Source: Puccinellia tenuiflora
Taxonomy: Eukaryota > Streptophyta > Magnoliopsida > Poales > Poaceae
Assembly (NCBI GenBank): GCA_012064385.1
Contig: QRDG01000350.1
Location: forward strand, 186,001-250,000
DNA: 64,000 bases
Direction of reading: 5' to 3'
In this document: positions 47,707-58,340 of the stretch, piece by piece
How the letters are laid out: the number at the start of each line of letters is the position of its first letter
Numbering within the stretch: position 1 is the first letter of the stretch
Made by a program: the position numbers and the translations under genes
The notes under the pieces: model-generated
The model's input: the letters and a program-made list of their open reading frames with translations, nothing else
The model's database searches: none
Told to the model about the DNA's origin: nothing

Positions 47707-47943
47707 GTGCACACATTCGACAAGTTGTATGACCAATTAGTTCGTTTTGCATGGGAGGAGGAGAGATCTGCTGAGGATACTTCTTTTACTGTGGTGCAAT
47801 CTAGGTCCTCTAAAAGGAACAATAATAGGAAAAATGTGGTGGTATCTAGACCTTCTACGAGAAGTCAGAAGAATGTTAGTATCTCCCCCCTAGATCCTGG
47901 GAGGAATACTAGAAAAAGAAATAAACCTAATAGATTTAAATGA
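47707..47943 (+). pseudogene. LINE ORF1 C-terminal part
   Basis: About 78 codons, basic at the end (RNNNRKNVVV, RKRNKPNRFK). The upstream ORF1 sequence is not continuous in any frame, so it is 5' truncated or corrupted. The stop TGA overlaps the ORF2 start as ATGA. Confidence 0.6.
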
Positions 47944-50900
47944 AAGGGGCCTTTTGGAATTTAAGGGGGATAAGGAAGAAAGGCATTTCTTCTTGTCTCA
48001 CTGATCTTATTAAGATGCATGCGTTGGATTTTATTGGGCTTCAGGAAACTATGAAGCAAGATGTTTCAGATAGTTTCCTTAGAAAATTTGATCCCAATAA
48101 CTTTTTTTTCTGGAAGTGGGTGCCTTCTAATGGTAAGTCTGGCGGTATTCTGTGTGGAGTGAGGCAAGAATCCTTGGAGGTTTCAGCTGTCAAAGTTGGT
48201 AAATATATGGTACAGTTTAACCTGTGGGATAAAATGAAAACATGCAGATGGACTCTGATTACTGTTTACGGCTCAGCTCATGAGGAGCAGAAAGAAGATT
48301 TCCTGGCGGAATTAGCTTCCTCTTGTAATGCCATAACTGAACCTTATATTGTGGGAGGGGATTTTAATATCCTACGACACTGTGGTGAGAAGAATAAACA
48401 TACTTATCTACCTCACTCCTCGGATATTTTCAACTCTATCATTCATACCCTAAACTTAAGAGAAATTTACATGACAGGTGGGTTGTATACCTGGTGTAAT
48501 AATCATGCTGATCCTACCCTAGAAAAATTAGACAGGGTGTTGATGTCTCATGCTTGGGAGGACTTGTTTCCTTTAGTCCAGGTGAGGAAAATCGTAAGAG
48601 AAATCTCTGATCACAACATTCTCTTGTTGGATTCAGGTTGTGATAGTGTGGTGCGTAGAAAAGGATTCAGATTTGATGTCAGTTGGTTCAACAATGAAAA
48701 TTTTCTCCCTGCTATGGAGAAAATTTGGGAGAAACATGTTCACAAAAATAATCCTATCGATATTCTAAATATCAAGCTGAAAAGGTTTAAGAAATATTTC
48801 AAGGGTTGGGGGCCTAACATTTTTGGAGCTAATAATAAAAAGAAAGTTGCTCTTCGAGAGGAACTTGATATCCTAGAAAATCTGGAAGAGATGCAAGACT
48901 TGTCTCCTGGCCAGCTAACTAGTAAAAATGAGATTCAGACCATTTTACTTTATCTTTGTGAGGAGGAGGAAAGTTATTGGCACCAAAGGTCAAATGAAAG
49001 GTGGCTGCTAAACGGGGATAACAACACGGCCTTTTTCCATAGAGTAGCTAATGGAAGAAGGAGAAAACAATTTATGCAACAGCTAAATCACAATGAGCTG
49101 GTGATAGAAGGGACTGCTAATTTGTTAAAGCATGCTACAAAATATTATAAAGAATTATTTGGCCCGGCTCCTGCTAATATTTTTCCATTGCGGCAGACCT
49201 ATGGGGTGATCATGAGAAGATAGATACCCCAGACAATATTATGTTGACTAAACCGTTCACTGTTCAGGAAGTAAAATCTGCGCTTTTTGCTATGAAAACT
49301 AATAAGGCTCCTGGTCCTGATAACATTCCTATTGAGTTCTTTCAACATTGTTGGGACATTGTTATGCCTGATGTTATGTGCCTTTTTGATAATTTTTATG
49401 CTGGTAATCTTGATGTTCACAGGTTGAATTATGGTATAATCACTTTGTTGCCAAAACTTGCCGAGGCCAATAAAATTCAACAGTTCAGGCCTATTTGCCT
49501 GTTAAGATGTATTTATAAACTCATAACTAAAACCTTGTGCATTAGATTGGATCCTTATATTCACACGCTGTTTAGTGTACAACAGAATGCTTTCATAAAG
49601 AAACGAAACATTATGGATGGCATTATGTCTTTGCATGAATTAATGCATCATACTCATGTTAAAAAGCTTGTAGGCATTGTCTTGAAGCTTGATTTCGAAA
49701 AAGCGTATGATAAAGTAAACTGGGATTTTCTAATAAATTGTCATAAAGTGGGAGGATTCTGTGATACTTGGTGCTCCTGGATCTGTCAAACTCTTCATAA
49801 TGGTTCGGTGGCTGTCAAAATTAATGATGAAACGGGTCCATATTTTCAAAGCGCGAAAGGAGTAAGACAGGGAGACCCCCTAGCTCCTTTTCTGTTCAAT
49901 ATGATAGGAGAGTGTCTTACAAAAATGGTTTTACGTGCTCAAGCTAATGGCCTCTTTGAAGGTTTAGCTCCAGATTTGATAGAAAATGGTGTGGCTATTT
50001 TGCAGTATGCTGATGATACGGTTATTTGTATAACCCATGATCCTGAAAAAGCGGTAAATGTAAAGCTGATGTTGTATTTGTTTGAACTTATGTCAGGGTT
50101 AAAAATAAATTTCCTGAAAAGTGAGGTTTTCTCGATTGGTGGGGATAATGATATAACAAAGTTCTACGCGGATATGTTCAATTGTCAGCCTGGGGTCTTG
50201 CCTTTGAAATATTTGGGCATGCCGGTTACCTTCTCAAATTTGAAAAACATTGATTGGGACTTCCTGGATGTGAAATTCATCAAAAAATTAGATGCTTGGA
50301 TATGTGGCTCGGCTTCCTCTGGTGCTAGGTTAACTTTGTTACAATCTTGTCTCTCTGGTCTACCTTCGTACTATATGTCTATGTTTCTGTTGAATAAACG
50401 TTTATTGAGAAGATGTATAAACACATGAGACGTTTCTTTTGGCAAGGTGTACAAAAGAAAAAGAAATATTATATGGTAAAATGGAGAAGAATTTGTAGAT
50501 CTAGATCGAAAGGAGGTCTAGGAGTGAAGGACCTGAGAAAGCAAAACATCAGCCTATTGGTGAAATGGTGGTGGAAATTAGAGTCCCAGGATGGCCTTTG
50601 GCAGTCCATTGTAAAAGCTAAATATCTGCATAATCAGTCGGTGGCTTCGGTTTCAGCAAAGTTTCATGATTCTCCTGCCTGGAAAAATCTCCTGAAAGTG
50701 AAAGAAATATATATGAAAGGAAGGAAGGTAAAAATGAAAAAAGGCAACCTGGTGAGATTCTGGAAGGATCCCTGGTTCGATAACAAACCCTTGATGGAAA
50801 GCTTTCCTGTGTTATATAGTATTTGCCTGGAGCAAGAGATAACTTTTAGAGAGGGCCAAGTAAAAAAATTTGAGTTAAAATTCAGAAGAAGATTGTTCCC

Positions 50901-51570
50901 TGAGCTTCTTTTACAATGGGCTCCTATCCAGGAAAAAGCAAGAGGTGTGGTAATATCTGAGGATTCAGATCAGGTTTACTGGGGCCTGTGTCAAAACAAT
51001 AAATTCTCTACTAAATCTGTCTACAAATGGCTGGAAAAAACGGTAGTGGGTCCTAATTATAATTGGCTTTGGAAAGCTAAAATCCCCCTGAAAATTAGGA
51101 TTTTCTTGTGGCAGCTTATGCAAGATGCTGTTTTGACAAGGGAAAATATGGAAAAAAGGAAATGGTTGGTTAATCCTAGTTGTTCTTTTTGTGATCAAAT
51201 AGAAACTTGCAACCACTTGTTCTTTTCTTGTGTTACCTGCCCCAAGAACTTCTGGCAATGCTTGTCTTGGTTTTATACTTTCTGGCCGGAAGGGCAAAAA
51301 TTTTATATCCTGTTGATTGCTGCAGTTTGCTGGTCGATCTGGACCACGAGAAACAAGATAACGTTTGATAAATATAAACAGAGGAATCCTGTTACAGTGA
51401 TCTTCACGGCTTGTTCCTTTCTATCTTACTGGGCAGGTCTCTACTCTGGCGAAGACAAAGATGTTATCAGAGAAGGTGCAAATCAGTTGAAGAAGATAGC
51501 CATGAGGTTTGCGGGGGGCCTGGCAGGTCAGCCAGCGACAGGAGGGGTGCTCCTACTCACGGATCGCTGA
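47940..51570 (+). pseudogene. LINE ORF2: endonuclease and reverse transcriptase (two frameshifts)
   Basis: The total is about 1,200 codons. The AP-type endonuclease spans about residues 1-230 (WNLRG, GLQET with catalytic Glu, VGGDFNIL with Asp, SDHNILLLD with His). The reverse transcriptase has APGPDNIP, LKLDFEKAYDKVNW (first Asp), GVRQGDPLAPFLFNM and QYADDTV (catalytic Asp pair, about 50010). A C-terminal zf-RVT finger reads NPSCSFCDQIETCNHLFFSC (about 51170-51230). A T-run one base shorter than in unit 1 near 49183 and a missing base near 50416 break the frame. No RNase H domain is seen. Such enzymes copy LINE RNA at a nicked target. Confidence 0.9.
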
Positions 51571-52092
51571 AGGAGTTCCTATGAAGCCCTGGTTCTTAAA
51601 GGGATATGGTTGTCTGTTAGTTGTTGTTTCCTAATGTGACTTGTGTTAGCTGGAGTTGTTGTTGTGTTGTTGAACTATTGTGGTCTCTTTTTGGCTTTGT
51701 GTTAGGATAGGGGGGATAAACATTGACAAGTTTTTGCCCCGTAGTGGTGCCCGAGATCGAGCATCCACAGCGGGTTTCCTGCCAATGCCTCCATTCTGAC
51801 TGGACTCCTCCTGCCCCTTTTCTTTCTTCTCTCTTTAAACTTTGTAAGAACATGATATTTCTGTTGCGAAAAGTAATAGAAACGGGCTAGCCCAGTTGGA
51901 AAAAAAATGTAGGCAAGATCAAGGGTCGTTCATTTAATTAGATCGGATGCTTGCGATTACATGTTATACCTCCTAGGAGCCGTACAACGCTGCTAGAGCT
52001 GCTGTCTCAGCCTCGGGCCACGAGCCTTACGATGATGCTTCCATCTCCAGGCATCGGCAAGTTTTTTTTTAGAAAAATACAAACACATACGA

Positions 52093-53784
52093 CACTACCG
52101 AAAACACAGCCGTGTGCTTTCTATCGGGCACGTTTCTTTGCTGTGTGCCACGAAGAAAACACACAGCAAAGTTGGTTTTGCCGTCTGTTTTTTTTTGGCA
52201 CACAGTAAAGTTAATTTTTTCGTTTCTCATACTTCGAAACTTTTTCTACTCTCCACATACAATATTTGATACTCCATGTTTAAATTTGGTACATTATCGT
52301 TTTTGTTTGTTATATTTATCTAATTAATTGTATTTCAAACAATTTTTTGAAAAAAACATCTTTGAACTACAAGTGACTCAAATAATTGAATAAAATGAGT
52401 GTAAAAATGATATTCATGTTATTTAGCCTAGTTTGAGGCCTTACATGTGAAATCAAATGAAATTTCCAACATCCTGTTCAGAAAAACACGATCACGAAAG
52501 TGTGTTCGAATGAATTTAAATTTCTAAAAAAACAAACACTAGTAGAAAACAGGGCTTCCGTTTTGGCCCCCGGGAGGCTTTAGTCCCGGTTGTGTAAAAA
52601 ACCGGGACTAAAGACCCCTTTTTTGGGGCTCGGAGGGCGCGCGGGGACCGGGAGGCATCCGTCCCGGTTTTTTGGGACCCTTTTGTCCCGGTTCGTTCCA
52701 CGAACCGGGACCAAAAGGTCCGTTCGACCGCGCCAAGGGTGGGGTCCGGTGCAGGAACCTTTTGTCCCGGCTCGTATCACAAACCGGGACAAAAGGGTAA
52801 CCTTTATTCCCGGTTTGTAATACGAACCGGGACAAAAAGTCTTCACTCACTATATCTTCTTCTTCCTGCCCGAGGAGCTCGAGTTGAACACCATTTTTCT
52901 TCCAGTGCGCCACGGCTATTCCAGTGCGCCACGGCTATGTGGGGTCAAAAATTTGGCCCCGAGACCATTATTTTGGTGCGCGCACTGGAATAAGGTGCGC
53001 CACGGCTATACTCTTACCGTGGCGCACCGAAATAGTGGTGCGCCACGGCTAAGGAGGATGCCCCTCCGTAAGCCTAGCCTGCACTTAGCCGTGGCGTACC
53101 ACTATTTTGGTGCGCCACGGGTAATGTCCTACGCGTGGCGCATCTGTGTCTGGTGCGCCACGGCTATATACTCGTGGCCACACCAAAATAGTGGTGCGCC
53201 ACGGCTAAGCAATCCACCTATAAGCCTTTTCCTAGTAGTGCCCTCTCCCGCGCCACCGCCACCCGCATCCCCTCCCCCGGACCCTCACCTCCTCCCCCGG
53301 CCGTGGTCGGCGGCGCCCGGCCCGGCCCTCCTCCCTGGATCTGACGCGGGGCGACGATGCCTGACCCCTTGTCCCCGGATCCGGTGGCGGCTCCCCCCCC
53401 CCCCCCCCGGCGGCCGGTGCGGCCGGCACGGGGCGTGGCGGGGCGGTGCGGGTGGCGGTGCGATCGTGCGGGTGGTGCGGGCAGCGGTGCATGGCAGTGC
53501 TGCGATGGTGCGTCGGTGCGGCCTACGCGGCCAGAGGAGCGACAGCAGGGCGGCCGGTGCGACGGTGGCGGGCCCGGCACGACCCTGGCTGGCGGACCAA
53601 CCATTTTTTTATTTTCTATTTTTTGAATTGTTTGCCGTATGCTTAGTTTGGCCCACGACAAAGCACTCTTTGCCATGCGTGGCGTTGCCGTGTGCGCTTC
53701 CCCGTGGGTGGCACACAGCAACACCTTTGCCGTGTGTAATAGGTGATTTGCAGGCATACGGCAAAGCAAGGAAATTCGGTAGTG
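52093..53784. mobile_element. Non-autonomous CACTA-type element, copy 2, with internal replacement
   Basis: Same termini and same CGA flanks (52090-52092 and 53785-53787) as copy 1. About 440 bp of copy 1 (41777 to ~42218) is missing, replaced by 52537-53240. Confidence 0.85.
52537..53240. mobile_element. Composite CACTA segment nested in copy 2
   Basis: The left end CACTAGTAGAAAACAGGG with GTCCCGG hairpins matches the family at 979-13593. The right end, reversed, is CACTACTAGGAAAAGG with GGTGCGCCACGG repeats and matches the family at 20652-22173. The flanks (AAA, CCC) do not match, so this is not one simple insertion. Confidence 0.75.
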
Positions 53785-54486
53785 CGAAGTGGAGAGACTC
53801 ATTGTACGTGCCCTTAAAATCCACACAGAAAACTGGGGTATATATTAATTCATATGTAATCCAAACAAGGTTGGGGGTTGCATTATTGTGACAGTTTAGG
53901 CATTATTTTCTAAACAACTTTAGTCGCCGCATGATTAAGTTTAGTTATTATTATACTTAGTTAACAGATTAACGTGGAACTATGAGAAATCCTATTTGTT
54001 TTATATAGATGTACGTACATTATAATTATATAAAAAATAGAATATCTTATCAATTCCTCTACTGTTTGGTGCGAATTGAGTTTGAGCGAGAACTCTTATG
54101 CATGTATAAAATACAACAATGACATCCTTATCAAGAAATATTTAGCGAGCGATCGATCGAGCTCGAAATATTAAACAACAATATGGTGCTAGGTAGAAAA
54201 ATTGATAGTGCTAGCTATTGATATAGTAAGTACCACCTGATAGGCTGATATTACAACACTCTTGGATACATGCCTGCCAATTGGCCAGTCAGGCATCATT
54301 GCTTTCTCCGCACATTTTTTTAATTAGGTCCAGTTGATACAATCCATGCATCTGTCTGGTACGAAGTGTGATAATTTAATTTGATGATAAGGTTTCGTCG
54401 TTTTGGATCGAGCATATCCAAGTTAATTTGTGTTCTTCTTGGACATCAAATTAATTTTCTTCTACTTGGACATGCTTCTCTGTCTC

Positions 54487-54495
54487 TATATATAT
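54487..54495 (+). promoter_or_regulatory. TATA box of DEFL gene 2
   Basis: TATATATAT lies about 75 bp upstream of the start codon at 54568, identical in context to gene 1. Confidence 0.6.
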
Positions 54496-54567
54496 GCTCG
54501 CTCGTTCTTTCTTCTTCGACTTACCAAGAACTTCAATATAATTCCACCAGAAAAGCAACCAATAATA

Positions 54568-54946
54568 ATGGATCCTTCACGAAGGAATCTCTCTGCGACG
54601 GCCGCAGTCATCGTCCTCCTCCTCTTCGTCATCGTCTCTGACGGTACTAGCTACTATCATATATACACATGCACATGCTATAGCTATATGCATTCCTCCT
54701 CGTCTCGATCTTATTTTGGCTTCTAATTTATGACATTCTTGCTTTAATTATGTATATGCTCATGAGTATATTGCAGAGATTGTCTCCGTTGGGGCATGGA
54801 ATTTCTGCAGCCACTTGAGCGGCAACTATCATGGGATGTGCTTCAACGAGTTATCGCAGTGCACCAATACATGCGTAGCCGAAAGCCATGACAACATTGA
54901 AGGCTACTGCGACGACTATCGTTGCTACTGTGTCACGTCATGCTAG
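54568..54946 (+). CDS. Defensin-like (DEFL) secreted cysteine-rich peptide, copy 2
   Basis: Exons 54568-54643 and 54777-54946 have the same phase-1 join as copy 1. The predicted precursor (81 residues) is the same as copy 1 except that the EIVNVG segment reads EIVSVG, through two base changes in one codon. All eight Cys and their spacing are kept. The intron is about 9 bp shorter because of a small deletion near 54710. The gene is intact. It is the product of the ~11 kb tandem duplication, so it is expected to share regulation with copy 1, since ~700 bp of upstream sequence is duplicated too. An antimicrobial or signalling role is known for the family; the specific role is not known. Confidence 0.87.
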
Positions 54947-56055
54947 CTCGCATGATTTTGGACCCGGGAATAAAGGCGCTGGATTGAAGGCCAGCTCGCG
55001 TGGACACTGTTCTGGAGAGCTTTAGTCTCTTTTATCTTGTGAGTAACGGCTAGTGCAGAGGGAATCTCGCGATGGACCTAAAGGATGCCCCTTTAATTAG
55101 TCTCAGTTAGTATTACCAACGGGACTGACAGGGGAGGGCTTTTAGTCTGGAAAGATTAGTACCGAATGGTTTCTGGATATTTATTAGCAGCGTGCACCAG
55201 AGCAACCACTTGTAGAAAACAGGCCGTGAATGGTGCTAATAAATTGCTTACGATATGATTGTGACAAATAATATTGTTGGAGTTATTGATCCACCAGCTG
55301 ATAAATTAATATATATTGTACGTTTGCATTGCCTGCTTCATGGGAAATTACGGCCATATCTTCCGAAAACAGAAGAAATCATAAAAATGGACGTTCTTGA
55401 TTCGCACTCAATTGCTGGTGTACGCAAGCTGGTGACTCGCTCAAACACGAAAAACTTTACGAACCAGATCACAGATGAAAACATGGAGAAGAATTCCAAT
55501 CATGAAAACCCTTTTCGGCCCCCCACATCGCTCGGTGCGGGTGACTCAGGTGGCGCCTGCGGTACCGCGCTGCCAGGCCCCTCCAACGCGCTACTGCCTG
55601 AGCAGGCTGCATGGAAGCCCGTGCGGCTGCAAGGAAGCCAGTAGCGAGGTTTCTCCCGAAGTGGCACTATTCCTAATTAGGATCGGGTTCAATTTTATCT
55701 GGTACTATTCCGAAGGACGAAAGATCCATTCCCTAGTAGTGCTATCCTTGTTGACGACGGGTCACCCATGGACGTTTCGATGATTAGTATGTGAATGTTG
55801 GTGCGTGTCGTAGTAAGCTTCAGTTTGGCTGCTATTTTTCGGCGGAGTAATTTCCGCTTTAGTTGAGTTTGAGTTTCGGCACGTATCCAACCGGCCGTAT
55901 ATTAAATGTTGAGTTGAGTGCGATAGAATGGTGCGGCATGTGTTGATGGCTCAATCCAACCTACCTATGTTTAATTTGTGTTTTTTTTCCTTTGGTTGTG
56001 ATTGCCCAGTCTGGGCTTCATCTTTTTTTAATATAATCAGCAGCTCTTTAATATA
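54947..56055. other. 3' flank of DEFL gene 2
   Basis: Duplicate of 43924-45036. No separate gene is recognised. Confidence 0.45.
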
Positions 56056-56058
56056 ATC

Positions 56059-56673
56059 GGCAGCTCTCCTGTCTGGTTCGTTTAAAGAAAATTCCAATTA
56101 TGGAAGTATGTGCATAAATCGCAGTCTACGATCAACTCAGTTCTCTCTCAGTCCCAATCTGAATATGGAACAACAGTAAATGCATCTGATCTTTTTCTCA
56201 GAGGACAACATATGGTATTAGGTGTTTATATATGTTCAATAAAAAGAAGTGCCCCAAATAAGCCAACAAGTAAAAAACAATCACATATGGACATCACTGT
56301 ACAACCCAGCAAAAATGCGGGGAAAAGATGTTATCATTACTTACACCTTCCAAACAAAATGCGTTGGCACCAACATGCGTAGCTCCATACCAACAAACCA
56401 GCCCCATTAACCCTGATGTGTGTGTGCTTCATCTCTTTCACCCGTCTGTTTGGGTCTCTGTACTTGTAGTCCATCTGTGTCTTGCCTTGTGTGTACGTTT
56501 GTGCTGCACTCGCAATTCTATATATTTTGATGTATATTTTACGCTATATATATAAACTCGAAAATTTATTTTTACAGTGTTCTTTGTATAGACGACGATC
56601 GATCGTATAGTGCCTAATGAGAAAATCCAAATTTATTTTGATTCGGCCGCGTGCATGCGGATCATTAATTGCA
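56059..56673. other. Unassigned spacer right of the duplication
   Basis: AT-rich. Short open frames show no domain. Confidence 0.4.
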
Positions 56674-57067
56674 TCATGGCTGGATGGGAGCAGCACCTAT
56701 CTGAGACGACGTGCATCTGGCCTTGCACCAGCACTTGTAAAGTTTCCAGCAGCCGGAAATGTTGTCGCTGCTTTCGCCTATGCATACACGGTTGCAGTCG
56801 TCGTTGCTCCAGAATCCCCAGCACACCCCTTTGTAATTGCCGCTCAGGTGATCGCCACAAATAGCATCGTATTCCCCAATGGACGCCGCAGCTGACTCTG
56901 CATCGTGCGATGCATCAGGCATGCATCATCATGAACATATTTGACATACGCAATGCAAGAACAATGTCGTCGTTGAAGGCACATCGATCAAACGTACCGG
57001 CCAGCGGCGCCCATGGTGACGATGAGTAGGAGGACGGCAAAGAGATACGTTCGTGAAGAGGCGCCAT
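56674..57067 (-). pseudogene. Third defensin-like gene, diverged and inverted; exon 1 probably defective
   Basis: Exon 2 (56674-56897) is intact and encodes eight Cys in the same order as genes 1 and 2, including the shared HLSGNY block, C-x3-C and C-x1-C, with a 12-residue tail after the last Cys. A candidate exon 1 (56998-57067, GT donor) has an ATG and the expected phase-1 end. However, the hydrophobic signal sequence (LFAVLLLIVTMGAA) lies in a different frame from that ATG, so two compensating indels or sequence errors must be assumed. If those are errors, this is a functional third gene. It lies on the opposite strand about 1.7 kb from gene 2, forming a small cluster. Confidence 0.65.
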
Positions 57068-58340
57068 GGATGTATTGCTTGTTAATTTCTTGGTGGATGG
57101 ATGTTGGTACTTGAAGAAGATTGAGCAAGCAAGCTAGCTAGCAGATCGAGTATGTTGGAGAAGTCTATCTACTAGTCTGCTGACAAAATGTAATCACTTG
57201 ATGTCCAAGAGCTAGATACCGAGCATACATACACACTTTGACCAAAAAAAAGAAGGAAAAAACGTGTCACTACCCGATCGACGGGCGGATGGATCCATTG
57301 CAAGTGCCAATAATATTACTTCCTCCTGCCCAAATTATTACAATTCATTTTGTCTTTTCTAGGTACATCATCCTTCGGGGAGCTGAGGGATCGAGAGCGA
57401 GGTCGATTATGCATATGTCCCCCGACGGAGGATTTTTGGGGAATATGTACAGAATCATCTGCGCTGCGTGCTTCTTAATTAGGCTTTCTTTATTTTCTCC
57501 GAAACTTCTTGTCGGTCTGATGGATCCAAATTTTGAGTCGTTATATATATCATCCACCTTTCTTGATTAAGGCTCAGTTTAAATTGGTCAAACATTTCCC
57601 ATTTTAGGTACAATCACCTGAATATAATCGTCCCTACCAAACGACGATGAAAAATAAGAAACGTTTCAATCTGAATAATCATTTTGAAACATTTCTCACT
57701 TTAAACACTTGGAAGGCCAGAATCACCTAAAATGGTGTTTCACGGTAATTCTAGTTCATTTCAACAAGATACTGGTTCAGTAGCTAAATGAACTGAACAA
57801 GTGACTCTGTTCGGGTAGAGAATTTGGATCTGAAACGTTTTTAAGAGAGAAACTGGTTCTGTAACATTTCTCAGATAAACTGGTACCGTAACAAATGGGT
57901 ATAATTTATTAATTTCAAGTTAAGATTTTGGACAAGACAAATTTCCCCTCTATGATTCTATCTTTATTACCTATTAATAACGAGAGGAAGGTCTTTGATG
58001 TCCGTTGTGGCAATTTCTTGAAAAAAAAACACCGGATGAAAGAAAAAATCAACCTGCAGTCCCTTTTGGCTATCGTTGAGGCATGTCATAGTTTTCAGAA
58101 ATCCCCCTATTGTTAATTAGAAGAATTAAACGTACGGCCGATCATTAAACATAATTAAGTGTACGGTCGATCGTTAAACATAATTAAGTGTACCGCCGAT
58201 CCTTAGACTTTCTCGGACGTCTCATCCCGATCCTTGAACCCGCAAATTGCAGATCTAGCTCCCCAAACTTAGCTTCAGGTGTCATCCCGGTCCCCGAACT
58301 TGTACGTTATATTTTACTCCCTAAATTTAGCTTTGGGTGC
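57068..58340. other. Unassigned spacer with short direct repeats
   Basis: Two ~32 bp copies of GTACGG(C/T)CGATC.TTAAACATAATTAAGTGTAC (about 58131-58194) and two related blocks with GTCATCCC or CTCATCCC (58190-58335) are present. No gene is recognised. Confidence 0.5.

Larger units (their letters stand above)
47322..51907 (+). mobile_element. L1-type LINE, copy 2 (unit 2), nearly intact ORF2
   Basis: Same element as in unit 1 but with only two frameshifts in ORF2. A 3' untranslated region of ~330 bp ends in an A run (about 51900-51907). The 5' end is not defined, and no target duplication was recognised. Confidence 0.88.
45040..56058. repeat. Tandem duplication, unit 2 (~11.0 kb)
   Basis: It is collinear with unit 1. 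It differs mainly by a 704 bp segment replacing ~440 bp (52537-53240), by a short GC-rich stretch after the second LTR (about 47344-47380), and by many one-base length differences. Confidence 0.93.
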
